Below, piece after piece: positions 1-8,020 of a stretch of 64,000 nucleotides of DNA (positions are counted from its first letter, which is position 1; every line of letters begins with the position of its first letter). Origin of the DNA: CAVQFD01 sp963724695. Its GTDB lineage: Bacteria > Acidobacteriota > Vicinamibacteria > Vicinamibacterales > CAVVIG01. A model generated the notes under the pieces. That model was not told the DNA's origin and ran no database searches. It worked only from the letters and a program-made list of their open reading frames with translations. Both the position numbers and the translations under genes were made by a program. The DNA is taken from positions 62,001 through 126,000 of the forward strand of contig CAVRVW010000008.1 in the NCBI GenBank assembly GCA_963724695.1. Reading direction: 5' to 3'.

Positions 1-43
1 GCGCCGGCTACACGGAAGCGAGGTGAAGGTATGAACATGGCAC

Positions 44-49
44 TACAAT
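44..49 (+). promoter_or_regulatory. -10-like box upstream of ku
   Basis: TACAAT ends 10 nt before the ku ATG. No Shine-Dalgarno sequence lies between them, so the transcript would have a very short or no leader. The same arrangement precedes several other genes in this window. Confidence 0.3.
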
Positions 50-59
50 AGCTCCAATT

Positions 60-902
60 ATGGCTGCACGATCCACTTGGAAGGGCTACCTCAAGGTCAG
101 CCTGGTGAACATCCCGGTGAAGGTATTTCCGGCGACTGACGCCGCCGCAACGCTGAGCTTCAACCAGCTCCACGCCGAATGTCAGACGCGCATTCAGCAG
201 AAGCGCTGGTGTCCACGGTGCGAGAAGGAGGTCCCGAACACCGACCTCGTCAAGGGGTTCGAGTTCGAGAAGGGCCGCTACGTGATCGTCGAAGACGAGG
301 ACTTCGAGAAGGTGCGCGTGGACTCGACCCGCGTGATCAACCTCGAACGGTTCACAGACGACACCGAGATCGACCCGATCTACCTCGAGCGGCCGTATTA
401 CCTCGCGCCGGACGGTCCGGTGGCGAAAGAGGCGTTCGCCGTCATCCGCGAAGGTATGAAGGGCAAGGCCGGCATCGGCAAGGTCGCGCTGTACGGCCGG
501 GAGTACCTGGTCAAGGTCCAGCCGCGCGAGAAGGGTCTGGTCATGTACACCCTCCGGCACGCGAGCGAGATCCGCAGCATGGACGCGATCGAAGAGCTCG
601 CCGACGTGCCGTCCTCGGTCAGGCCCGAGGAGGTCAAGCTGGCGCGCCAGGTGATGGGCACGTTCGAGGGCGAGGTCGATCTCAACGAGTACCAGGACGC
701 CTATCAGGCCGGTTTGCGCGAGATCATCGACGCCAAGGTCGAGGGCCGCGAGATCGCGGCCCCGGAGGCGGAGGCGCCGCCCAAGGTGGTCAACCTGATG
801 GAGGCGCTGAGGAAGAGCCTCGACCGTGTCAGCGCGCCGAAGAAGAAGATGGCGGCCCGCCCGGCCGGGGCGTCGAGAACGGCGCAGAAGAAGCGCGCGT
901 AG
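60..902 (+). CDS. ku: Non-homologous end-joining protein Ku
   Basis: Bacterial Ku of 280 aa, the usual length. It forms a ring on double-strand DNA ends and recruits the ligase of the bacterial NHEJ pathway. The start MAARSTWKGYLKVSLVNIPV is the typical Ku opening. The Cys pairs in HAECQTRIQQKRWCPRCEKEV (around residues 38-58, quoted here only as C-x9-C-x2-C spacing) resemble the predicted zinc-binding element of bacterial Ku. The C-terminus is Lys/Arg rich, as in many Ku proteins that use the tail for DNA contact. No ligase D gene is visible, but only 59 bases precede the gene. The 3' end overlaps the convergent gene by 74 bases. Confidence 0.95.
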   Translation: MAARSTWKGYLKVSLVNIPVKVFPATDAAATLSFNQLHAECQTRIQQKRWCPRCEKEVPNTDLVKGFEFEKGRYVIVEDEDFEKVRVDSTRVINLERFTDDTEIDPIYLERPYYLAPDGPVAKEAFAVIREGMKGKAGIGKVALYGREYLVKVQPREKGLVMYTLRHASEIRSMDAIEELADVPSSVRPEEVKLARQVMGTFEGEVDLNEYQDAYQAGLREIIDAKVEGREIAAPEAEAPPKVVNLMEALRKSLDRVSAPKKKMAARPAGASRTAQKKRA

Positions 903-1620
903 CGCGGCGCCTGACCCGCCAGATCACGATCACGAACAGCGCCGCCGCCGCTGCGGCGCTCGCGCCGAAGAGCAGCAGCGTGCTGTAGAGAATCGACGCC
1001 GTCTCCATCCGCGCATCGAGCGTCAGCGGCGCGCCGCCGAGGCGCTCGGACAAGGGCTGTTCCCACGACAGGATGTTGCCGCGCTGCACGCCGTCGGTGT
1101 TGTGGTACACGACGCGGCTCGGCAGGTGCAGGCGAAACGCCGTGATCTCGCCGCCGTTCCAGCCTGCGTGGCCCCGGGGCAGCGCGCTCGCCGCGGCAGC
1201 GGCACCGATCGTCTGTTGATAGACGAACAGCGCACCGTCCCGCCTGAACGAGTAGGCCGACCACGCAAACGGCCGCGCCGATCCGAGCGCGCGCACGTCC
1301 GTCACGTCGAGGCGGACGTGGAAGTATCGCCGGTTGTTGCGCCGTGTGGCGCTGACGCGTGTGACCCTCGTCACCGGCGAGGTGAAGTACTCGCGGATCG
1401 CCTCTCGGTCGAGCCGCGCGTTGGGCCGTTCGTCGAACGTCGATCCGCGCAGCAGGTTCAAGGCGGGCACCGAGGCGTTGACGTAGAGAGTGGCCGATCC
1501 ATCGAGCGCAAGGACCAACTCTTCTTCGTACTCGTACTCCCTGAAGATGAGCCCGCCGCCCGCGCCGCGGCACGCGGCCGACAGCGCGACGACGAGCGCG
1601 ATGGCCGCCCCGATCCGCAT
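829..1620 (-). CDS. Exported, probably lipid-anchored protein with C-terminal membrane segment
   Basis: Protein of 263 aa that I do not recognise. The N-terminus MRIGAAIALVVALSAACRG is a signal peptide with a lipobox-like LSAAC. A hydrophobic segment near residues 215-238 (LLLFGASAAAAAALFVIVIW) followed by RVRRR would give a second membrane anchor with a short basic tail, so most of the protein should lie outside the cytoplasm. The start was chosen for the signal peptide; the frame remains open upstream into the antisense of polA. It is divergent from polA with only 24 bases between the starts, and convergent with ku, overlapping its last 74 bases. Confidence 0.7.
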   Translation of the reverse strand: MRIGAAIALVVALSAACRGAGGGLIFREYEYEEELVLALDGSATLYVNASVPALNLLRGSTFDERPNARLDREAIREYFTSPVTRVTRVSATRRNNRRYFHVRLDVTDVRALGSARPFAWSAYSFRRDGALFVYQQTIGAAAAASALPRGHAGWNGGEITAFRLHLPSRVVYHNTDGVQRGNILSWEQPLSERLGGAPLTLDARMETASILYSTLLLFGASAAAAAALFVIVIWRVRRRATRASSAPFSTPRPGGPPSSSSAR

Positions 1621-1632
1621 GTTCGCCAATGA

Positions 1633-1638
1633 TATAGT
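1633..1638 (+). promoter_or_regulatory. -10-like box upstream of polA
   Basis: TATAGT ends 6 nt before the TTG start of polA, inside a 24-nt gap between two divergent starts. Transcription would begin at or near the start codon, suggesting a leaderless mRNA. Confidence 0.35.
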
Positions 1639-1644
1639 ACGAAT

Positions 1645-4404
1645 TTGCCCCTGCTCTATCTCGTCGACGGCAGCTCGCAGATGTACCGCGCGTTTCACGC
1701 GCCCATCCGCACCAACGAAGGCACGCTGCTCCGCAACGCGCAGGGTCTCGCCACCAACGCCGTCTACATCTTCGTGACGATGCTCAGGAAGCTGCTCAAA
1801 GAGCACGCGCCCGGGTTCATCGTTGCGTCGTTCGATCTCCCTGGCCCGACATTCCGCGACGACCTCGCGGCGGACTACAAGGCCAACCGCAAGCCGATGC
1901 CCGACGAGCTGGCGGCGCAGATTCCGCTGGTCCACCGCGCCTGCGAAGCGCTCGGCGTGCCCATTGTCACTGCCGACCGATACGAAGCTGACGATGTGAT
2001 CGGCACGATGGCCCGGAAGGGTGTGGCCGAGGGCTACGACGTTGTCATCGTCACCGGCGACAAGGACTTCTACCAGCTGGTCGGCCCCGGGATTCGCGTG
2101 TACAACCCCCGGGACGAAGGCGTTTGGTACGACGAGCCCGGGGTGAAGGAGAAGTTCGGCGTGGCCCCGGGCCAGGTGGTCGACGTGCTCGCGCTCATGG
2201 GCGACACCATCGACAACGTCAAAGGCGTGCCGGGGATCGGAGAGAAGGGTGCGCGAGAGCTCATCTCGACGCATGGCTCGCTCGATGCGCTGCTCGAGCA
2301 CGCCGGGGACGTGCCGCAGAAGAAGTACCGCGAGGCGCTGCTCGCCAACGCCGAAGCGGCGAGGAGCAGCCGCGAGCTGGTGACGATTCACACGGATGTG
2401 GCGGTCGAGTTCGACCTGCGGACGTTCCAGTATCGTGGACCGTCGCGCGAGGCGTGCTACGCGCTGTTCTCCGAGCTCGGCTTCCGATCGCTCACGACAG
2501 AGTTTGCACCCACCGCGGACACAACGACCACCGACTACAAGGTGGTGACCACCACTGCAGAGCTGCAGGCGCTTGTCGAGGAGCTCCGCGGCATGAAACG
2601 CCTGTCGGTCGCCGTCGTGTCGGAGGAACGGGAGCCCAGGGAGTCGGACGAGACGTCAGGCTCTGCCGACGGATCGGGAGCGATGAGGGCCGACGTTGTC
2701 GGCCTGGTGGTGTCGGCGGCGGCGGGCACGGCACGCTACGTGCCGATCGCGAGCGGTGCGCCGGGCGGGCTCGCCCTGCTCGACGATCCCTTGCCGCCAG
2801 CGCTGCCGCTTCGGGAAGTCGTGTCGGCGCTCGGGACGGTGCTCGAGGATCCCGGCGTAGAGAAATCCGGCCACGACCTCAAGTTCACGAGCCTGACGCT
2901 CGCGGAGCGTGGCGTTCGCCTGGAGGGCCTCGGGCTGGACACGATGCTCGCCAGCTATCTGCTGAACGCGACAGGCGGCGGGCACTCGCTCGAGTCGGCG
3001 GCGCTCGAGTACCTGGCCTACAGGGCCTTGTCCGAGGAGGACGTCCGCGGTCGCGGGGCGAAGGCCGTTCGTTTCTCTTCCGCGTCAGTCGCGAAGATGA
3101 GGAGCTACGCCGGGGAGCGCGCCGACCTGGCGATGCAGCTCGAGGCCAGGCTGACGCCGCTGCTGGCCGCCGACGGCCTCGATCGCGTCTACTCGGAGCT
3201 CGAGCGGCCGCTCATTCCCGTGCTGGTGGCGATGGAGCGCGCTGGTGTCCGCGTGGATACCGCCGCGCTCGCCGCCCAGTCGCAGCACGTCGAGCGCGAG
3301 CTGTCGACCCGCAGCACGCAGATCTTTGCGGTCGCCGGGGAGCCGTTCAACATCAACTCGCCGAAGCAGCTGTCCGAGGTGCTCTTCGACAAGCTGCAGC
3401 TGCCGGTGTCGAAGCGCAACGTCAAGACCAAGACCGCGTCGACGGCGGTAGAGGTGCTCGAGGAGCTGGCGCTGGCGCACGAGCTGCCGCGGCTCATCCT
3501 CGAATGGCGGGCGTTGCAGAAGCTCAAGGGCACGTACATTGATGCCCTGCCTCTGCTCGTGCACCCGCGGACCGGCCGCGTGCACACCAGCTTCAATCAG
3601 GCGGTGGCCGCGACGGGGCGGCTGAGCAGCAGTGACCCGAACCTGCAGAACATTCCCATCCGCACGCCGCTCGGGCGCGAGATCCGCCGCGCCTTTGTCG
3701 CCGAGCCGGGCCACGTGCTCATTTCGGCCGACTACTCGCAGATCGAACTGCGCGTGCTCGCGCACCTGTCGGGCGACGAGACGCTGACCCAGGCCTTCCG
3801 CGACGGCCTGGACATCCACGAGCAGACCGCCGCGCGTGTGTTCGGCGAAGCGAGCGGACTCGACCCGCACGAACGGCGCAGCAAGGCGAAGATGATCAAC
3901 TACGCGCTGCTCTACGGGAAGACGGCGTTTACGCTGTCGAAGGACATCGGCGTCACGCCGCAGGCCGCGCAGGAGTTCATCGACGCCTACTTCGCTGGCT
4001 TCCCGCGCATCCGCGCGTTCATCGACGGCACTCTCGAGGGGGCGCGCGCGTCCGGCGTGGTCAGGACGCTCTTTGGACGCCGCCGCCTGATGGCGGAGCT
4101 GAACAGCCGCAATCCGCGGGATCGCCAGCGGGCCGAGCGCGAAGCGGTCAACATGCCGATTCAAGGCACGGCGGCCGACATCATGAAGCGCGCGATGATT
4201 GACGTCCACCATGGCCTCGCCGCCATGCCCGGCGCGCGCATGATTCTCACGGTCCACGACGAGCTGTTGTTCGAAGTGCCGATGGCTGTGGCCGACGAGG
4301 TTCGCGATCTGGTGCAGCGGCTCATGCAGGACGCGGTCGCACTCAGCGTGCCGCTGACAGTCGACGTGGGGATGGGGCCGAACTGGAAGGACGCGAAGTC
4401 GTAA
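1645..4404 (+). CDS. polA: DNA polymerase I with degenerate proofreading site
   Basis: 919 aa with the full Pol I order: 5'-3' exonuclease (about 1-290; YEADDVIG, VTGDKDF, GVPGIGEKGA), 3'-5' exonuclease-like region (about 310-510), polymerase (about 530-919; motif A DYSQIELR, motif B RRSKAKMINYALLYG, motif C VHDE). It fills gaps and removes RNA primers during replication and repair. In the exonuclease region three of the four metal-ligand positions known from E. coli Pol I are not acidic: Asp355 aligns with V in VAVVSEERE, Asp424 with T in HDLKFTSL, Asp501 with R in YAGERAD. Proofreading is probably lost. The E. coli Phe762 position is Tyr (INYALLYG). The start is TTG; the next in-frame start would cut into the exonuclease domain. 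Confidence 0.96.
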   Translation: MPLLYLVDGSSQMYRAFHAPIRTNEGTLLRNAQGLATNAVYIFVTMLRKLLKEHAPGFIVASFDLPGPTFRDDLAADYKANRKPMPDELAAQIPLVHRACEALGVPIVTADRYEADDVIGTMARKGVAEGYDVVIVTGDKDFYQLVGPGIRVYNPRDEGVWYDEPGVKEKFGVAPGQVVDVLALMGDTIDNVKGVPGIGEKGARELISTHGSLDALLEHAGDVPQKKYREALLANAEAARSSRELVTIHTDVAVEFDLRTFQYRGPSREACYALFSELGFRSLTTEFAPTADTTTTDYKVVTTTAELQALVEELRGMKRLSVAVVSEEREPRESDETSGSADGSGAMRADVVGLVVSAAAGTARYVPIASGAPGGLALLDDPLPPALPLREVVSALGTVLEDPGVEKSGHDLKFTSLTLAERGVRLEGLGLDTMLASYLLNATGGGHSLESAALEYLAYRALSEEDVRGRGAKAVRFSSASVAKMRSYAGERADLAMQLEARLTPLLAADGLDRVYSELERPLIPVLVAMERAGVRVDTAALAAQSQHVERELSTRSTQIFAVAGEPFNINSPKQLSEVLFDKLQLPVSKRNVKTKTASTAVEVLEELALAHELPRLILEWRALQKLKGTYIDALPLLVHPRTGRVHTSFNQAVAATGRLSSSDPNLQNIPIRTPLGREIRRAFVAEPGHVLISADYSQIELRVLAHLSGDETLTQAFRDGLDIHEQTAARVFGEASGLDPHERRSKAKMINYALLYGKTAFTLSKDIGVTPQAAQEFIDAYFAGFPRIRAFIDGTLEGARASGVVRTLFGRRRLMAELNSRNPRDRQRAEREAVNMPIQGTAADIMKRAMIDVHHGLAAMPGARMILTVHDELLFEVPMAVADEVRDLVQRLMQDAVALSVPLTVDVGMGPNWKDAKS

Positions 4405-4409
4405 GCATC

Positions 4410-4429
4410 GGCGGTCCGGAGGGACCGCC
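4410..4429. repeat. Short intergenic palindrome, possible bidirectional terminator
   Basis: GGCGGTCC-GGAG-GGACCGCC: 8-bp arms and a 4-nt loop, followed by CTACC, lying exactly between the convergent ends of polA and its neighbour. It belongs with the similar GC-rich palindromes at 15543, 35765 and 60278. It has no U-tract, so a terminator role is only inferred from position. Confidence 0.65.
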
Positions 4430-5233
4430 CTACCGTTTCCAGCGTTCCTTGAATTGTTCCCACTCGCTGAGCAGGAATTCTGGCGGCACCGAGATGGCTT
4501 TGGCCCGCTCAGGCGCGATGGTACGGAGCATCAGGCGATCCAGATCGACGCGCAGCGATTCGCCATAGTCGGTGCCGAGCGGGGCGCGCACCCACCCGGC
4601 GTGGGCGGCGTCCCACGCGGCCTGCCAGTCGGCCTGTCCGGCGGCGGCGGCGGCCATCCAGTACGCGGCGACGCCGCTGCCTGGATGCACACCGATCTCC
4701 GCGCGCATGCGCTCCCGAATCTTCGCGTAGACCGCCTGCCGGTCGAACTCCGATCGCGGACGGACGTCGCGGTCGAGCGCGCTCGCCCACCAGTCGAGCA
4801 CGCGCTCCCGCGCCTCGGGCGAGATCTCGTAGCTCGCAAGGACCGATTCGAAGATTTCAGCGGCCGCGCCGGCCGACCCGTCAAAGAACAGCGTGGCGCC
4901 GAGGCCGACGACGAACTCCGTCCGCTCGCGGGTCGAGAGCCGCTGGGGGTCGAGCCGTCGCAGCCGATCGCGCGCGTTGGTCAAGTCGTCGGCAGATGCG
5001 CTCTCTCGGTAACGCTCGAGGTATGCGCGCGCCACGATCAGGTCCGCGCTGTCGGTGTGCTCCGGCGACAGGCGTCCCTCTTCGGCCGCGGCAATCGCGG
5101 ACTCGAACTTCCGCTCGTTGTAGAGCGTGCGCGCGCGTGCAAGCGCCTCCTTCGGATCGGCGGCCGACGCCGGGGCGGCGAAGCCCGCGCCGAGGAGCGC
5201 CACGAGCGCCGAGGTGACGACGACGCGTCGCAT
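4430..5233 (-). CDS. Exported TPR-like protein of unknown function
   Basis: 267 aa. A clear signal peptide (MRRVVVTSALVALLGAGFAA, cleavage likely after PASA) precedes a mostly helical, Ala-rich protein. Segments such as ALARARTLYNERKFESAIAA and AAEIFESVLASY look like tetratricopeptide helices, so a periplasmic scaffold or protein-binding role is plausible; no catalytic motif is visible. The start is fixed by the signal peptide. It is convergent with polA, with the palindrome between them, and divergent from pcnB. Confidence 0.75.
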   Translation of the reverse strand: MRRVVVTSALVALLGAGFAAPASAADPKEALARARTLYNERKFESAIAAAEEGRLSPEHTDSADLIVARAYLERYRESASADDLTNARDRLRRLDPQRLSTRERTEFVVGLGATLFFDGSAGAAAEIFESVLASYEISPEARERVLDWWASALDRDVRPRSEFDRQAVYAKIRERMRAEIGVHPGSGVAAYWMAAAAAGQADWQAAWDAAHAGWVRAPLGTDYGESLRVDLDRLMLRTIAPERAKAISVPPEFLLSEWEQFKERWKR

Positions 5234-5321
5234 ACCCTCGCATCCTAGCACACGGCGCGACCCCCGATCTGACGCTAACCGATTGACAGAGAAGGCTGTT
5301 ATCTCCCGGCTGCCGCGCATT

Positions 5322-5330
5322 TGGTACAAT
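5322..5330 (+). promoter_or_regulatory. Extended -10 box upstream of pcnB
   Basis: TGGTACAAT matches an extended -10 element and ends 8 nt before the GTG start of the next gene. There is no ribosome binding site between them, again suggesting leaderless transcription. A TTGACA at 5283 is 36 nt upstream, too far to be the matching -35. Confidence 0.4.
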
Positions 5331-5338
5331 GACCGCCC

Positions 5339-6664
5339 GTGGTCGAGCCCAGGGTCGTCCCTCGCGCAGAACACACGCTCTCCCGCCGCGACGTCGACCC
5401 AGATGCCCTGAAGGTCCTGTATCGGCTGCGCGAAGCGGATCACATCGCGTACCTCGTCGGAGGCAGCGTGCGCGATCTGCTGCTCGGCCGCAGGCCCAAG
5501 GACTTCGACATCGGCACGTCCGCGCATCCCTACCAGGTCAAGAAGCTCTTCCGCAACTGCTGGATCATCGGCCGCCGGTTCCGCCTCGCCCACGTCAAGT
5601 TCGGCCAGAAGGTCATCGAGGTCGCCACCTTCCGGCGTCAAGTTCAGCCGGGTGAGGAAGTGGTTCAGGAAGGCGTGCCTGCGCCGGACCCGGCCACCCC
5701 CGAGGGCGAGCACCTGATCCACCGCGACAACACGTTCGGCACTCCGGAAGAGGACGCGTTCAGGCGCGACTTCACGATCAATGCGCTCGTCTACGACATC
5801 GCCACCTTCTCGATCATCGACTACGTCGACGGCCTGGACGATCTGCGCGCGGGCATCGTCCGTTCCATCGGCAACCCGGAAGTCCGCTTCCTCGAGGATC
5901 CCGTGCGGATGATGCGCGCCGTGGCGCTCGCCGCGCGCCTCGACTTCACGATTGACGCGCCGGTTCTCGAGGCCATTCGACTGCACCGTCGCGAGATCGC
6001 CAAGGCATCGGCGGCCCGGCTTCTCGAGGAGTACTACAAGATTCTCCGCACCGGATCGGCCGAGAAGACATTCCGCCGGCTGGCGGAGGTGGGGCTCCTG
6101 GAGCCAGTGTCGATCGAGCTCCATCGCGGCGCAACGGATCCGCTGTGGCGGTCGCTCGCCGCGGTCGACAGCTACCGCAGGCGCTTCGAAGCCACGCCGG
6201 ACACCTTCACCAATTCCGTCCTGCTTGGAAGCCTGATCGGTCCGATCGGCCTCATCCCGTCAGCGACGCTGCGGCAGCCGGCGTCTGCGACGGCCGACCC
6301 GTCTGCCCACGGCGGACGGCGCCGGGCCCCGAAGGAACCGGTGATCTCGCTCGGCGCGCTCCCGCTCGCGCGCCGCGACGTCGAACGCCTGGGCCACGTG
6401 CTCGGCCTCCAGCGCCGCCTGCGGGACCAGACCCTCAGCCCCAGGGCGCAGCGCGCGCTCGTTCACCGCCACAATTTCGGCGAGGCGCTCACCTGGCTCG
6501 AGATTCACGGCGAAGCGCCTGAGCTCGTGGAGCACTGGAGAGCCATCGTGGCCGAAACGCCGCCGGCACCGGTCGACGGCGAGCCCGTCGAGGTCGTACC
6601 TCCTGACGCTCCCGCCCGTCGTCGTCGGCGCCGCCGCCGTCGGCCTGCGGCCTCCGGAAGTTAG
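5339..6664 (+). CDS. pcnB: Poly(A) polymerase / CCA-adding nucleotidyltransferase family (PcnB type)
   Basis: 441 aa. The N-terminal class II nucleotidyltransferase domain has LVGGSVRDLLLGRRPKDFDI with the DxD metal site (residues about 38-60). The RNA and primer-binding helical region follows (RDFTINALVYD, RFLEDPVRMMRAVALAARL). The family adds A or CCA to RNA 3' ends. The spacing after DFDIGTSA and the long C-terminal extension fit PcnB better than a minimal CCA enzyme, but activity cannot be decided from sequence alone. The tail ends in a run of nine arginines, suited to RNA binding. The start is GTG, preceded by an extended -10 box. Confidence 0.88.
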   Translation: MVEPRVVPRAEHTLSRRDVDPDALKVLYRLREADHIAYLVGGSVRDLLLGRRPKDFDIGTSAHPYQVKKLFRNCWIIGRRFRLAHVKFGQKVIEVATFRRQVQPGEEVVQEGVPAPDPATPEGEHLIHRDNTFGTPEEDAFRRDFTINALVYDIATFSIIDYVDGLDDLRAGIVRSIGNPEVRFLEDPVRMMRAVALAARLDFTIDAPVLEAIRLHRREIAKASAARLLEEYYKILRTGSAEKTFRRLAEVGLLEPVSIELHRGATDPLWRSLAAVDSYRRRFEATPDTFTNSVLLGSLIGPIGLIPSATLRQPASATADPSAHGGRRRAPKEPVISLGALPLARRDVERLGHVLGLQRRLRDQTLSPRAQRALVHRHNFGEALTWLEIHGEAPELVEHWRAIVAETPPAPVDGEPVEVVPPDAPARRRRRRRRRPAASGS

Positions 6665-6673
6665 TCTCGGCCG

Positions 6674-6862
6674 CTAGGCCGCGGCTTCTTCGATGGTCTT
6701 GTACGGCTTTGCCAGGCCGAGGGCGATGAGCAGGCGGATCACCGGCCAGGCGGGATCGATCTCGCTCCAGCGGAAACTGAACTTCGGGCTTCTGGGATAA
6801 CCGTGATGGTTATTGTGCAGACCTTCGCCTCCCGTCACCAGCGCGAGCAGGCGGATGTTGGA
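6674..6862 (-). pseudogene. C-terminal remnant of an acyl-CoA / fatty acid desaturase
   Basis: Reading the minus strand back from a TAG at 6674-6676 gives about 62 codons ending in KPYKTIEEAAA. They contain LLALVTGGEGLHNNHHGYPR, the third histidine box (HNNHH) of membrane fatty acid desaturases, then the FRWSEIDPAWPVIRLL stretch typical of their C-termini. The first two histidine boxes and all transmembrane segments are absent: the frame hits a stop near 6885, where serC ends. The remnant cannot be functional alone. It lies between the convergent ends of pcnB and serC and is either a deletion scar or an assembly join. Confidence 0.75.
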
Positions 6863-6886
6863 GCAGCCCCCACTCCTGGGTTGTTG

Positions 6887-8002
6887 TTATCCGCGGTGTT
6901 GTTCGAATGTCTGCATGAACGACACGAGGGCGTCCACGCCGTCCTCCGGGAACGCGTTGTAGATCGAGGCGCGCATGCCTCCGACGGCGCGATGGCCCTT
7001 GAGGCCGTCGAGGCCCGCGGCCGTCGCTTCCTTGACGAAAAGGCTCTCGAGCTCTTCCGTGGCCAGGCGGAACGTCACGTTCATCCGCGACCGGTCTTCC
7101 TTGCGGGCCGTGCCGCGATAGAAGCCCGTGCGATCGATCTCTGCGTAGAGCCTGGCCGCCTTCCGCTCGTTGCGGGCGGCGATGGCGGGCAGTCCGCCTT
7201 GATCGAGCATCCACTTGACGACGAGGCCGAGCGCATAGATCGAGAACGCCGGCGGCGTGTTGTAGAGCGAGCCGTTCTCGGCGTGCACCGCATAGCTCAG
7301 CATCGTTGGCAGCGACGCCCTGACCTTGGCCGAACGCCCGACCAGATCGTCGCGCATGATGATGAGGGTGGCGCCTGCGCATCCCATGTTCTTCTGCGCG
7401 CCGGCGTAAATGAGTCCATGGCGGGCGACGTCGATCGGACGGCTGAACATGTCCGACGAAGTGTCGCTGACGAGCGGACGATCCCCGACGTCTGGCAGCG
7501 CGTGGAACTGGGTGCCCTCGATCGTATTGTTCGAGGTGATGTGCACGTATGCCGCGCCCGGCGTCAGGGAGAGCTCGCGCTGTTCCGGAATCCGTGAGTA
7601 GCTGTCGGCCTTCGTTGTGGCGGCGACGTTGACGGCCCCGACCTTCCTGGCCTCCTTGATCGCTTTGTCGGCCCAGGAGCCGGTGTCGATGTAGTCCGCC
7701 GTCATGCCGGCGCCGAGCAGGTTCATCGGCACCATCGAGAACTGCGTGCTGGCACCCCCCTGAAGGAAGAGCACCTTGTAGTCGGCCGGGACGCCGGCCA
7801 GGGTGCGGACGTCGGCCTCGGCCTTCGCGAGCAGCTCTTCGAAGGTCCTGGACCTGTGGCTGATTTCGAGCACCGACATGCCGACGCCGGGCAACGCCAC
7901 GAGATCGCGCTGGATCTCTTCGAGCACGCTGACCGGCATCACGGCGGGACCGGCCGAAAAGTTGTAGACCCGTTGAACGGGACTGGTCTGCACGGGTGTC
8001 AT
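6887..8002 (-). CDS. serC: Phosphoserine aminotransferase
   Basis: 371 aa, full length for SerC, which converts 3-phosphohydroxypyruvate to phosphoserine in serine biosynthesis and also acts in the pyridoxal phosphate pathway. The N-terminal YNFSAGPAVMP motif and LFLQGGASTQF are SerC signatures. The PLP lysine is in LIYAGAQKNMGCAG (about residue 198). It lies 18 bases downstream of the DUF1015 gene on the same strand, a pairing common in other bacteria, so the two are probably co-transcribed. No serA is nearby. Confidence 0.95.
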   Translation of the reverse strand: MTPVQTSPVQRVYNFSAGPAVMPVSVLEEIQRDLVALPGVGMSVLEISHRSRTFEELLAKAEADVRTLAGVPADYKVLFLQGGASTQFSMVPMNLLGAGMTADYIDTGSWADKAIKEARKVGAVNVAATTKADSYSRIPEQRELSLTPGAAYVHITSNNTIEGTQFHALPDVGDRPLVSDTSSDMFSRPIDVARHGLIYAGAQKNMGCAGATLIIMRDDLVGRSAKVRASLPTMLSYAVHAENGSLYNTPPAFSIYALGLVVKWMLDQGGLPAIAARNERKAARLYAEIDRTGFYRGTARKEDRSRMNVTFRLATEELESLFVKEATAAGLDGLKGHRAVGGMRASIYNAFPEDGVDALVSFMQTFEQHRG

Positions 8003-8020
8003 GGCGTGGCTCCCCTCTTC

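Noticed and set aside
1..59. Upstream gene end before ku
   Set aside because: Too short to support any feature other than the -10-like box.
829..2391. Long minus-strand open frame extending from the exported protein through polA
   Set aside because: The part above 1620 is antisense to conserved polA codons and only reflects high GC; the signal peptide at 1620 gives the real start.
5283..5330. TTGACA with TACAAT as a standard -35/-10 promoter for pcnB
   Set aside because: The spacing is 36 nt instead of about 17, so only the extended -10 box is kept.
4430..6124. Minus-strand open frame covering pcnB
   Set aside because: Antisense shadow of pcnB; the real gene starts at 5233 with a signal peptide.
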